This document shows, in pieces, positions 32,034 to 40,873 of a stretch of 64,000 nt of DNA. Source of the DNA: Thalassotalea mangrovi (GTDB lineage: Bacteria; Pseudomonadota; Gammaproteobacteria; Enterobacterales; Alteromonadaceae); NCBI RefSeq assembly GCF_005116735.1, contig NZ_SWDB01000009.1, forward strand, positions 62,001 to 126,000, written 5' to 3'. Numbering within the stretch: the stretch's first letter is position 1; each line of letters starts with the position of its first letter. Below the pieces are notes generated by a model that was not told the origin of the DNA, did no database searches, and saw only the letters and a list, made by a program, of their open reading frames with translations. The position numbers were made by a program, and so were the translations under genes.

Positions 32034-34167
32034 AACTAAGTCCATGCTCCTCAATCAGTTTTTCAATTTCAATTTTATTAACCGCTAGTAACGCGAAATC
32101 GTTTATACGTTCAGCTTCAGATATCTTTAACTTCTGAGAAGCATTACTATCGTTAGCGGGTAATACTACAAAGTCATATATTTTTGCTATGTGTTTGTTT
32201 TCAGACTTTCTTAATATTCTTCCTCGACGCTGAACGTACTGCCTTGGGTTTTTAGTACTTGCGAGAATATATGCTGTTTTGCAAGCAGGTACATCAATCC
32301 CTTCGTCTAATACTTTCATTGCAACTAAGGCATCTATACTTTGATCTTTAAATGCAGACATTAAGAACTTTCGATCTTGTCGTGATACATCACCAGTAAA
32401 TTGAGATGTTTTCCAACCATTTTTATTTAATACCTTGGACACTTGATCGATGACCTTTATATCTTCTTCTTCATACTCACCGAAAGGTTTCCCTTCACCG
32501 GCATAAAAGAGCGAATGAGTCTTGTCATTCTCCGGCACATTAGCAGTTAATTCAGCTAGCTTGATTAGTTTGTTCTGGGCTGAACCTAAAAGTCGGCTTC
32601 TTTGGCCACAATATTTAGTAAGGTTTTCTCTATCTTCCTTACTTAAACCTGAGGTTTGTTGTGTTAGAATGATTTTCGTAATTTTTTTAGAGATGTCTTC
32701 ATACTTTTCTTGCTCTTCAAGGGTTAGAAAAATTGGAATAATATGGTATTCGTACGGAGTCAATACGCCATCGTGGATAGCGTCATCTAATCCGTAAGTC
32801 GCAACGATATCTCCGTAATAGGAAAGAAGCCTTTGTTTAGCATCGTTAGGGAATGGCGAGTCTATTTCGTCATCGTCGCTTCTAAATGGAGTAGCTGATA
32901 GCCCCATTCGATAATAAGCAGTTGGCAATAGAGCGTTTATATTTTTAGAGCCATGATTATGGCACTCATCCCCAATCAACATTAAAGATGTTTCATCAAT
33001 CGAGTTTAGTAATGATTGGAAATATGGTGTTGTTAAAGTTCTGTTTACAACTACTGCTGCGCAAAAATTTGTGATTCCAGAATTGAAGTAATTTACCTGA
33101 TTTTCGAGCGATGTAGCCCAGCTGCTTTTGGAATCGAAACATTCGTGCGCATTAATTCCAAAGAGCTTTAAATTGTCAATCCACTGTATTGCAAGTTCAA
33201 CATAAGGGACAGCTACTATTAAAAAGAGTTGTTGCCCCTTCTTTTTCTTGGCCTCATAAATTTTTACTGCACCATATATTGAGGTGATCGTTTTACCAGA
33301 GCCAGTTGCTAATTTTAAAATCCCTTTAAAACTATTGCTCTTCCACAATGATAGTGCGTCTTTTTGATGGTCGTAAATATTAAATGTTTTTGAGCCTATC
33401 TTTTGTGGTACCTTGGGCTCTTGATTTGTAGAAGTTGATTGACGTGCTTCAAGCTCTTCTTCAAATTCAATTAAAGAATTAATTTGGCTAGCATCAACTT
33501 TTAAGCTTTTTGAGATTTTATCGTAAGTACTTGAAGGAATATCTAAGGTGACTATTTCTATTTCTTCATTTTTCCAAAGCCTTTCAAAGCCGCTTAAATA
33601 TTCTTCGCCATATGCAGTAAATATTTCTTGTTCCCAGCTTTTATAAACACTTATCGATTCAGCGTTATAGCCTGCAACCATTCCATGAGGAGTTTCATTT
33701 GCCGAGCCTTGAAAAACAACAATGTTTCCTTCGAGGTCTCTAAAAATACCAATTTTTTCGTGGTACATCCCAGCCCTGCGTAAGGCAAATTTTATCTCCA
33801 ATTTCCCAGATGCAATTAGCCAAGACAATAATTCTAGCCTAGGATATTTGTCACTAGAACTTTCAAGCATTTCTTCTAGTTTTAGAGATAAATCTGCAAC
33901 TACAGCTTTTAATGCCAGACCGTGTTTAACGGCGTCAAATTCCTCATCTGTTAATGGGTGACCGATAATAAGGCGCATTTTTCCATTTGATGATATAAGT
34001 CTGCTGAGCCCTTTTGAGCTCATCGCTAGAATTTCAGAAGAGAAATAACCTACGGCTCTATCGTATGAAGCAGATGCAGCTAAAGACTTTCTATAGAAAT
34101 CTGTATAGAGGTTGTCATGGCCTGTACGGTAAACATTCTTTAAGCCAAGTTGTTTTAAGGAAGACAT
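32020..34167 (-). CDS. PLD-nuclease/SF2 helicase, restriction candidate
   Basis: A 715-residue two-part protein. Residues 1-200 resemble a phospholipase-D-type nuclease half-site (MYHEKIGIF with HxK, then VFQGSANETPHG). Residues 260-690 are a superfamily-2 helicase: KLATGSGKT (Walker A), GDECHNHG (DECH box), GLSATPF (motif III), and QYVQRRGRILRK (motif VI). PLD-helicase proteins are linked to DNA phosphorothioation as restriction enzymes (TIGR04095-type) and to other defence systems. It heads the leftward block, with GGAG before ATG. I infer that it translocates on and cuts DNA lacking, or differing in, the backbone mark. It may be the helicase of an SspFGH-type module; the letter assignment is uncertain. 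Confidence 0.83.
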   Translation of the reverse strand: MSSLKQLGLKNVYRTGHDNLYTDFYRKSLAASASYDRAVGYFSSEILAMSSKGLSRLISSNGKMRLIIGHPLTDEEFDAVKHGLALKAVVADLSLKLEEMLESSSDKYPRLELLSWLIASGKLEIKFALRRAGMYHEKIGIFRDLEGNIVVFQGSANETPHGMVAGYNAESISVYKSWEQEIFTAYGEEYLSGFERLWKNEEIEIVTLDIPSSTYDKISKSLKVDASQINSLIEFEEELEARQSTSTNQEPKVPQKIGSKTFNIYDHQKDALSLWKSNSFKGILKLATGSGKTITSIYGAVKIYEAKKKKGQQLFLIVAVPYVELAIQWIDNLKLFGINAHECFDSKSSWATSLENQVNYFNSGITNFCAAVVVNRTLTTPYFQSLLNSIDETSLMLIGDECHNHGSKNINALLPTAYYRMGLSATPFRSDDDEIDSPFPNDAKQRLLSYYGDIVATYGLDDAIHDGVLTPYEYHIIPIFLTLEEQEKYEDISKKITKIILTQQTSGLSKEDRENLTKYCGQRSRLLGSAQNKLIKLAELTANVPENDKTHSLFYAGEGKPFGEYEEEDIKVIDQVSKVLNKNGWKTSQFTGDVSRQDRKFLMSAFKDQSIDALVAMKVLDEGIDVPACKTAYILASTKNPRQYVQRRGRILRKSENKHIAKIYDFVVLPANDSNASQKLKISEAERINDFALLAVNKIEIEKLIEEHGLSYDIT

Positions 34168-34306
34168 AGGGCTCCGTGCATATTTAGTGCATCTATCCGT
34201 ATCGATGCACGCTCAAGCTTACTGTAATTGAGACTTGAAGGGCTTAAGGTAACAAAAACAACGAAAATAACAATAGCAACTCTTGCTCTCAGTGTATTTA
34301 TGAATT

Positions 34307-34315
34307 CCCCCCCCC
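34307..34315. repeat. Poly-C tract in the divergent promoter region
   Basis: Nine consecutive C in the 255-bp gap between the helicase gene and the DUF4007 gene, in an otherwise AT-rich stretch. Such tracts slip during replication and can change promoter spacing. Whether it varies is not visible in one sequence. Confidence 0.85.
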
Positions 34316-34389
34316 GAAACCACTGTCTATTTATACAATGTTTTATGACATATTCCTTTATTATTAGCGAATGGCGGTATAGTATTACG

Positions 34390-34408
34390 CCTGGACGATT
34401 TCTCCAGG
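34390..34408 (+). promoter_or_regulatory. Hairpin covering the DUF4007 gene's ribosome site
   Basis: CCTGGA-cgatttc-TCCAGG forms a 6-bp stem whose right arm runs into the only ribosome-site candidate (AGGAG at 34406-34410, 12 bases before ATG). A TATAGT at 34378-34383 could be the -10 element. The stem could limit translation of the first modification gene, or could be an operator for a dimeric repressor. Confidence 0.5.
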
Positions 34409-34422
34409 AGCACAAATAAGCA

Positions 34423-35340
34423 ATGCAAGCAAAATTTTCAGGTCACGAAACTTTCCCTCTAAGGTACGGATGGCTTTATAAGCTAGCTAACTATGTGAAT
34501 AGTAAAGATAAATTACCGTCAACTAGTAAGCTTGAGGCTCCTCAATCAATTGTTGAGCTTGGCGTGGGTAAAAATATGGTTGACTCTATTTGCTACTGGG
34601 GAAAGATGTGCGGTGTCGTAAATGAAAATGAACTCACTGCATTTGGGAAGTATCTTTTTTCAGAGGGGAGTTTAAATTCAGCGAGGGATCCCTATTTAGA
34701 AAAAAAATCTTCCATTTGGTTAATTCACTACTTACTGAATCGTGATTTATCATCTCTAACTGCTTACCGGTTTTTCTATAATTTCTCAGCTTTGCAACAC
34801 TTTGAAAAGTCAATTCTTTTGAGAGAGTGTATCAAAAAATCAGAAAAGTTAGTCAGTAACAGTCTGTTCAATGAAGCAACACTAAAGAAAGACATAGATT
34901 GCTTTCTATTAAATTATTGTGGAAAACGAAAAGCTAGTGGTAAGAAGAATATTATTAACGAAGACGACTTTGTAAGCCCTCTATCTGAATTAAATTTAGT
35001 AGCAGATTTAGGTAATGGAAACTACTCAAGTGAACTTACTGAAAGGCCTGATTTAGCCACGGAAGTTTTTATTTTTGCGTTAGCTGAATTTTTTAAACAA
35101 GAAACAAAGATTTCAAAACGCGAAGTCATTAATTTTGAAACAATATTAAAGGAACCTGGTTCCCCTGGTCGTATATTTAGACTCTCCGCGAATGGATTGG
35201 GTTATAAGCTGGATGAAGCGTGTGAGCTGACAACAGGCATCAGTTGGGTTGAAGGTGCAAATTCTAGAGAAATAAAAGTAGATAAAAATATAACTGAGGC
35301 AGGAATTACATTGTTGTCAAAAAGCTTTTACGGAGTTTAA
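34423..35340 (+). CDS. sspB: DUF4007 protein, SspB-like nickase
   Basis: A 305-residue DUF4007 protein, recognised by its start (FSGHETFPLRYGWLYKLANYV), the IVELGVGKNMVDSICYWGKMCGV segment and the conserved DPYLEKKSSIWLIHYLL. In the SspABCD system of Vibrio the DUF4007 protein SspB is the DNA-nicking component needed to insert sulfur in one strand. It is the first gene of a rightward operon with the ATPase (2 bp downstream) and the sulfurtransferase, the order sspB-sspC-sspD. It has lower GC than the flanking core genes. The family is firm; the nickase role is by homology. Confidence 0.85.
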   Translation: MQAKFSGHETFPLRYGWLYKLANYVNSKDKLPSTSKLEAPQSIVELGVGKNMVDSICYWGKMCGVVNENELTAFGKYLFSEGSLNSARDPYLEKKSSIWLIHYLLNRDLSSLTAYRFFYNFSALQHFEKSILLRECIKKSEKLVSNSLFNEATLKKDIDCFLLNYCGKRKASGKKNIINEDDFVSPLSELNLVADLGNGNYSSELTERPDLATEVFIFALAEFFKQETKISKREVINFETILKEPGSPGRIFRLSANGLGYKLDEACELTTGISWVEGANSREIKVDKNITEAGITLLSKSFYGV

Positions 35341-35342
35341 TT

Positions 35343-38300
35343 ATGAATCCCCCTATAAAATTAAAGCAAAGTTACAAAAGCTCAACGCGAATAGATGCTA
35401 AATCGTCATCAAATAACGTTACAAGCTTTATTAACTCCTTCGTTGCTCATGATACTTCTATAAAATTCATAACGGGCCTTAGTAAAGAGTTTTCGGGCAG
35501 TGCTCAAAGAATGTTTACAGTTACTGGTACCTACGGTACCGGTAAGTCTACTGTCGCTTTATATTTATCTTATTTGTTGTCTTCTGATCCCGGCGTTCGT
35601 GATTTAGCTTCATTAAAATTAGAGCAAGCAGGCGTAAACTCTCTTGAAATTCAAAATAGCTTTGGTCTAGAAAAAGGCTGGAAATCAATCAGCCACGTAT
35701 GTGGTATAGAGCCACCAGCCCAAGCAATTTTATCGTCAATATCAAAAGCAGTTAATGTAGAAATAGTAAATATTGAAAAGCTAACCGATTCGCAATGTTT
35801 AAAACAAATCGAGTTCGTTTTTAACTCTATTGACCTGAATTCAGATGGTCTGTTGATATTAATTGATGAACTTGGCAAAGCTTTTGATTATCAATCGCGC
35901 TACAACAGAGATATTCACTTTTTCCAAGATCTTGCTGACATTATACAAAAACTTGAGTATCCCGTGATTTTAATCGGTTTTCTCCATCAAGGTTTTGCAG
36001 AGTATTATAATGAAGAATCAATAAAGAAGAGAGAAGAATGGAAAAAGGTTCAAGGCCGATATAAAGATTTTGGATATAACCCGAGTGTTGATGAATCAAT
36101 TCAATTGATCGGCGACTCAATTGATATTGAAAAGAAACTGCAAAAACAGTTAGTTGAAGATTCGTTAGACTCAGTAAGACTTATTGCTACTCACTTAAGT
36201 GATCAAAATGCAACTCATAGCAGTGAACTAAAGGCCAGGGCACTGCGAGAGGCACTTCCAATGGAACCAATGGTAAGTGCTTTATTAGGCCCAATTTTTA
36301 AATCTAGTAGTTTCGCTCAAAACGAGAGGAGCCTGTTCGGATTTCTTAATTCATTTGAACGCTACGGTTTTAGAGAGTTTATTGAGGAAAACTATAGCAA
36401 TAACGAATCACCTACAAAGCTATACGACATCGAAAACCTATGGAATTGCCTCGAGGATAATTATCAGCACCTGTTAGAAGCTTCTTCCGAAAGTAAAAAA
36501 TGGAATGAAGCACTTAATTCTATTGATAGAGCAAGTAGTTTAAATAGTAAATTGCAATTAAATATCACTAAACTTGTTGCACTAATTAGTGTTTTTGGGC
36601 AAAAAAATACCGGTATACATGCTAAACGAGCGCTAATTCTAGATTACTACGAATTAGCAGGATTCGAGCGTGTAAATGTTGAAAATGCTTTGCATGATTT
36701 AATTGAAGCTCGAATTTTATCTCCAAGAAAGCAAAACGATTCGGTTGTTATATTTCAAGGAGGAGACCTTGACGTCCAGGAGTTGGTCTTAAAGCATGTT
36801 AAAGCTTTAAATAAAGGGGTTAACTGGTTAAAAGAATACGACTCTAAAAAAGTCTATTTAGCAACTGCTCATTATCACAAAGTTGGAGTTATGAGATGGG
36901 CTAATGCAAGACTCGTTAACGATATTAAAGATATAACACCAGAGTTTGTATCTAAAACTCCAACTAGCGCTGAACCATTTCTAACATTTTTGCTTGCAGT
37001 CGATAGAAATATGTTTGCAACATTACAAAATCTTTTGAAGGAAACTCCAGCTTACCAACATATTTGCATTGGCTTTATCGAAGATTATAGCCGCCTCGAA
37101 GAATATGCAACTGAGCTGATCGCTTTGAAGAAGATCGAAGAAGATGATGAGGATTTGGTTCACGACCCCATCGCACAGCAAAATATCAAAAAACGAAAAG
37201 CAATTCTTGAACATAAGTCAGCAGTCGAACTTGAAAGCTCATTTGAAAAAGCAAGATGGGAATACTGCTCAAAACAAGTAACTCAAGAATCTTTGCCCTC
37301 TATCGCTTCTTATATAGCGGATTTAGTTTATTGTAAATCACCGGCAGTTTTAAACGAACTAGTTAATAGAGCAAAACCATCTGGAAGCGCGAATAGTGCG
37401 ATTAGAAAATTAATGAGGTATATGCTAGAAAATGGGGATCAGGAGAATTTAGGTTTTGAAGATTCATCCTTTCCCCCAGAGAAAGGAATTTATCTATCTT
37501 GCATTAAAAAGCATGGTTGGCATTGTGAAACTGATGAGGGTTTTGTATTCCCTAATAAATGGAGTAAAGAATCTATTCAAAAACATTCTCACATGCATGA
37601 GCTTTGGTTAGATGGAGTTAATTTCATCAAATCTAGCGATGAAATGATCACCATGGACAAACTATACGAACGCTGGATGAAACCTCCGTTTGGTCTCACG
37701 TCTGGATTGTGCCGTTTATATGGTTTAGCACTATTGAAGTCACTAGAAGGGCAAATTGCTTTCTACGACTTAGATTCAACAAAGCAGTATATTTTTATAC
37801 CTGAACTGGATGAAGAATTAGTTACGAAGATATATAAGCACCCCGTAGAAGCCGGTATACGTTACTTTGAAATTTCAGAAATACAAACTCATTTAATAGA
37901 TACGCTAGCTGTAGCAACTATAGGAGTTAATAAAACTGATGAGAATATTTTGGGAATTGCCAAGCATATTGTAAAAATCGTTCATTCATTAAAGCCGTGG
38001 GTTAAGAAAACAAGTGGTGAAAGCTTTATAAATGAGAATGGTGTCAATGAGCTGTCACTTGAAGCACGGGCATTCAGAAACAAAGTGATATCAGCCAATG
38101 ATCCATACAAGTTAATACTCGAAGATTTGCCCAAAATATTCTCTATAGATGTTGAAGAAAAAGACGCTAGTGAAAAACTTAGTAGCTCATTGAAAAAAGC
38201 TATTCAAGAATTATCGACACAACATGAAACGTTATTAGCTGGCTATAAGCAAGTTATTTTATCTAACCTGTCTGCCGAGTTCGATGACAATCTGAAGGCT

Positions 38301-38759
38301 CGTTGCACGTTAGTTGACAAAGTAGCTAAAACACCTCTTTTGAAGGAGTTCGCAGCGAGGCTGGGGAAGTACGTTTCTGGTAATTATAAATTTGAATTTG
38401 TTATAAGTCTTGCTACAGGTGTTCCTGAAGCAAATTGGACCGATAAGCATCTGAGAAATGGATTAGATGAGTTGCGCAATTTATGCATTCAATTTTTAAG
38501 AATAGAATCATTTGGCGCTATAAAGTCAGACAATGATACTAAGGTAGTTTCGTTTATAACAAAAGAGAAAGATGGTTCACTTAGATCTTATGAAGGGTTC
38601 ACTAAATTTGATATAGAGCAATCAGGTGAAGTTCAATCTGCCATTGATTATGTAAAGTTATCCATTGGCAATATGACCAAAGATAAACAACTAGCGGCGC
38701 TTACAAATATCCTTTCATCTATCATGGAAGAAACTGAAAAGGAGCAAGTAAGTGGCTAA
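35343..38759 (+). CDS. sspC: Large P-loop ATPase, SspC-like
   Basis: A 1138-residue cytoplasmic ATPase. Walker A is GTYGTGKST (62-70) and Walker B LLILIDELGK (170-179), within a STAND/AAA-like domain of about 300 residues. The long remainder is helical with no recognised enzymatic motif. Lying between the DUF4007 and sulfurtransferase genes, it corresponds to SspC, which powers single-strand phosphorothioation. GGAG stands eight bases before ATG, and its 3' end overlaps the sulfurtransferase start by 8 bp. The match to SspC is by position and ATPase type rather than by detailed sequence memory. Confidence 0.8.
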   Translation: MNPPIKLKQSYKSSTRIDAKSSSNNVTSFINSFVAHDTSIKFITGLSKEFSGSAQRMFTVTGTYGTGKSTVALYLSYLLSSDPGVRDLASLKLEQAGVNSLEIQNSFGLEKGWKSISHVCGIEPPAQAILSSISKAVNVEIVNIEKLTDSQCLKQIEFVFNSIDLNSDGLLILIDELGKAFDYQSRYNRDIHFFQDLADIIQKLEYPVILIGFLHQGFAEYYNEESIKKREEWKKVQGRYKDFGYNPSVDESIQLIGDSIDIEKKLQKQLVEDSLDSVRLIATHLSDQNATHSSELKARALREALPMEPMVSALLGPIFKSSSFAQNERSLFGFLNSFERYGFREFIEENYSNNESPTKLYDIENLWNCLEDNYQHLLEASSESKKWNEALNSIDRASSLNSKLQLNITKLVALISVFGQKNTGIHAKRALILDYYELAGFERVNVENALHDLIEARILSPRKQNDSVVIFQGGDLDVQELVLKHVKALNKGVNWLKEYDSKKVYLATAHYHKVGVMRWANARLVNDIKDITPEFVSKTPTSAEPFLTFLLAVDRNMFATLQNLLKETPAYQHICIGFIEDYSRLEEYATELIALKKIEEDDEDLVHDPIAQQNIKKRKAILEHKSAVELESSFEKARWEYCSKQVTQESLPSIASYIADLVYCKSPAVLNELVNRAKPSGSANSAIRKLMRYMLENGDQENLGFEDSSFPPEKGIYLSCIKKHGWHCETDEGFVFPNKWSKESIQKHSHMHELWLDGVNFIKSSDEMITMDKLYERWMKPPFGLTSGLCRLYGLALLKSLEGQIAFYDLDSTKQYIFIPELDEELVTKIYKHPVEAGIRYFEISEIQTHLIDTLAVATIGVNKTDENILGIAKHIVKIVHSLKPWVKKTSGESFINENGVNELSLEARAFRNKVISANDPYKLILEDLPKIFSIDVEEKDASEKLSSSLKKAIQELSTQHETLLAGYKQVILSNLSAEFDDNLKARCTLVDKVAKTPLLKEFAARLGKYVSGNYKFEFVISLATGVPEANWTDKHLRNGLDELRNLCIQFLRIESFGAIKSDNDTKVVSFITKEKDGSLRSYEGFTKFDIEQSGEVQSAIDYVKLSIGNMTKDKQLAALTNILSSIMEETEKEQVSG

Positions 38760-39648
38760 AAAAATAAAGCATGTTTTAGGTTTATCTGGTGGAAAAGACA
38801 GTAGTGCTTTGGCTTTGTATGTAAAAGAAACTAGGCCAGATCTAGATATTGAGTATTTTTTTACTGATACAGGATATGAGCTACCGGAAACTAATGATTT
38901 CATTATTAAGCTGGAACAGCAACTTGGCTATATACATAAGTTAAATGCTCGGTCTCTCAATAACATAGACGGTAGAGGCGAAAAGACGTTTAAAAATTTA
39001 CTAAAAGAGCATGGTAATTACTTACCCTCTCAGCGCGACCGTTGGTGTACTGTTCAATTAAAGTTAAAGCCATTTGAAAAGTGGGTTGACGAATTTATTG
39101 CCGATGGCTATGAAATCCACAATTATGTTGGTATTCGAGCAGACGAACCTGACAGAAGCGGGTTCATGACAATTGAAAAACCGATTAAATCAATTTTTCC
39201 GTTCAGAGAAGATGGTATTGTTAAATCAGATATTGAAAATATCCTGCAAAGAAATGGCTTAGAGCTTCCTGAATATTATAAATGGCGCTCTCGATCTGGT
39301 TGTACATTTTGTTTTTATCAAAGAAAAATTGAGTGGTTGAAACTTAAAGACAAACACCCGGATCTTTTCGAACAAGCAAAAGATTTTGAAAAAGGTGATG
39401 ATACGAATACCACGGTCGGTGAGAGGTTCTATTGGATGGGACAAGGGCAGCCATTAGATACACTTGAAGATCCTGAAGTTCAGCAAAGAATTATGAACAA
39501 CCATGAAAAGCAAAAAGCTCGTTTTTTAAAGAAAAAACGTAGAAATGCATTATTAGGAGATATTGAAGGCTTTTGTGAGTTTTCTGATTTAGATGAGATG
39601 TATGATTCTTTGGAAGGCGGGGGCGCGTGTGTCACTTGCTATAAATAG
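38752..39648 (+). CDS. sspD: PAPS-reductase-like sulfurtransferase, SspD/DndC-type
   Basis: A 298-residue PP-loop ATP-pyrophosphatase. SGGKDS (12-17) activates a phosphate by adenylation. Cysteines that can hold an iron-sulfur cluster or carry sulfur are C99 (DRWCT), C184 and C187 (GCTFC), C275, and C293 and C296 (CVTC near the end). DndC of double-strand systems is normally longer, near 450-550 residues, so the short form fits SspD better. It would transfer sulfur, delivered by the desulfurase, to the DNA backbone. GTG start 38752 with AAAAGGAG upstream; it overlaps the ATPase stop. Confidence 0.85.
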   Translation: MAKKIKHVLGLSGGKDSSALALYVKETRPDLDIEYFFTDTGYELPETNDFIIKLEQQLGYIHKLNARSLNNIDGRGEKTFKNLLKEHGNYLPSQRDRWCTVQLKLKPFEKWVDEFIADGYEIHNYVGIRADEPDRSGFMTIEKPIKSIFPFREDGIVKSDIENILQRNGLELPEYYKWRSRSGCTFCFYQRKIEWLKLKDKHPDLFEQAKDFEKGDDTNTTVGERFYWMGQGQPLDTLEDPEVQQRIMNNHEKQKARFLKKKRRNALLGDIEGFCEFSDLDEMYDSLEGGGACVTCYK

Positions 39649-39661
39649 AAATACGTGACTT

Positions 39662-39693
39662 AAAAGCCTCATATTTCCAATGAGGCTTTTTTG
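39662..39693. terminator. Terminator between convergent sulfurtransferase and desulfurase genes
   Basis: GCCTCAT-atttcca-ATGAGGC followed by TTTTTT rightward, and AAAA (TTTT leftward) on the other side. It lies 14 bp after the sulfurtransferase stop and overlaps the last codons of the desulfurase gene, an economical shared terminator. Confidence 0.85.
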
Positions 39694-40796
39694 ATTGAAT
39701 CAACAATAATATTTAAATCTATCTCCTTAACGTCTAAAGGGAAGCTTATTCTGAAAGTCTTATCTGCAAGGCCTCTATTTAAGCCAATAGCAGTTAATAC
39801 GTGGGATGCTTCAATCTCTTTAGACGAGCATGCAGAGCCTTGGGCCAAGCATAGAATACGTTCGTTAGCCCTTATCAATTTACTACTATTTAATTTGGGT
39901 AATGTTAACGAAAGACAATGAGGTAGCGAATTTGAAAGACCATTCACCTGAAAGTTAATTTCAGAAGCTTTTAGTAGGTCTAAAAATTTCGACTTTATCT
40001 CGTTTTTTGAAAATCCACGATAACGCTCAGAAAATAATTCAATCGCTTTACCAAAACCAATAATTAAAGGAGCAGCGACCGTACCTCCTCTCAGGCCAGC
40101 TTCTTGACCTGCTCCATGAACAACCGGTGTAAGATGCTTTTGTCTTAAATCGCGAATGTAAATAGCGCCAATTCCCTTAGGGCCGCCTATTTTATGTGCA
40201 GAAAAAGACATCAAATCCACATTCAGTTCATCTACGTCGATGCCTACTTTTTGAAAGCTTTGAGCAGCATCACTATGAAATAGTACGCCTGCATTAAAGC
40301 AAGCTTCGCCAATCTCTGCGATCGGGTTTATCGTTCCTAGCTCATTGTTAACGTGCATTACCGACACTAAAGCAGTATCTGGCCGCAGTGCTTCTTTAAC
40401 CTTACTTGCCTCAATTACGCCACTTTTGTTTGGGGCGATATATGTTACATCGAACTCCAGAGTCTCTAAGTAGCTACATATCGCAAACATGCATTTATGC
40501 TCTATCTGTGTGGTAACAATATGTTTCTTATCTTTGGGGAAGTCTGGATGGAGCAGAGTGCTTTTGAGCGCGATATTATTTGACTCAGTTGCACCACTGG
40601 TAAAAATAATCTCACTTGGGTAAGCTCCAATTTCATCTGCCAAAAGCTCTCGTACGCCTTCTATTTTTTGAGATACGATCTCACCTAAAAAGTGATTCGA
40701 CGCAGAATTAGCATAAAATTCAGTAAATGCTCGGCTTAGAGTGTCTTTTACTTCAGGTAAAAGCGGGTATGAAGCAGCTGTATCCAGATAAATCAT
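39669..40796 (-). CDS. sspA: Cysteine desulfurase, SspA/DndA-type
   Basis: A 375-residue class-V PLP enzyme. It has the PLP-binding lysine in SFSAHKIGGPKG, the N-terminal FTSGATESNN, the HSDAAQS aspartate motif and the catalytic cysteine in AQGSACSS. It draws sulfur from L-cysteine as a persulfide and would pass it to the adjacent sulfurtransferase. Its position, convergent with the sspBCD-type operon inside the AT-rich island and far from any isc genes, marks it as dedicated to phosphorothioation rather than a housekeeping IscS. It lies between the operon and yicC. The ribosome site is weak. Naming it SspA or DndA depends on the system type. Confidence 0.88.
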   Translation of the reverse strand: MIYLDTAASYPLLPEVKDTLSRAFTEFYANSASNHFLGEIVSQKIEGVRELLADEIGAYPSEIIFTSGATESNNIALKSTLLHPDFPKDKKHIVTTQIEHKCMFAICSYLETLEFDVTYIAPNKSGVIEASKVKEALRPDTALVSVMHVNNELGTINPIAEIGEACFNAGVLFHSDAAQSFQKVGIDVDELNVDLMSFSAHKIGGPKGIGAIYIRDLRQKHLTPVVHGAGQEAGLRGGTVAAPLIIGFGKAIELFSERYRGFSKNEIKSKFLDLLKASEINFQVNGLSNSLPHCLSLTLPKLNSSKLIRANERILCLAQGSACSSKEIEASHVLTAIGLNRGLADKTFRISFPLDVKEIDLNIIVDSIKKASLEI

Positions 40797-40873
40797 AATT
40801 AACTTAATCGTTTCTCATCGCTTTAGATTAATACTACCGAATTGAGAGCATACATTGAAAATATTGAGCAACT

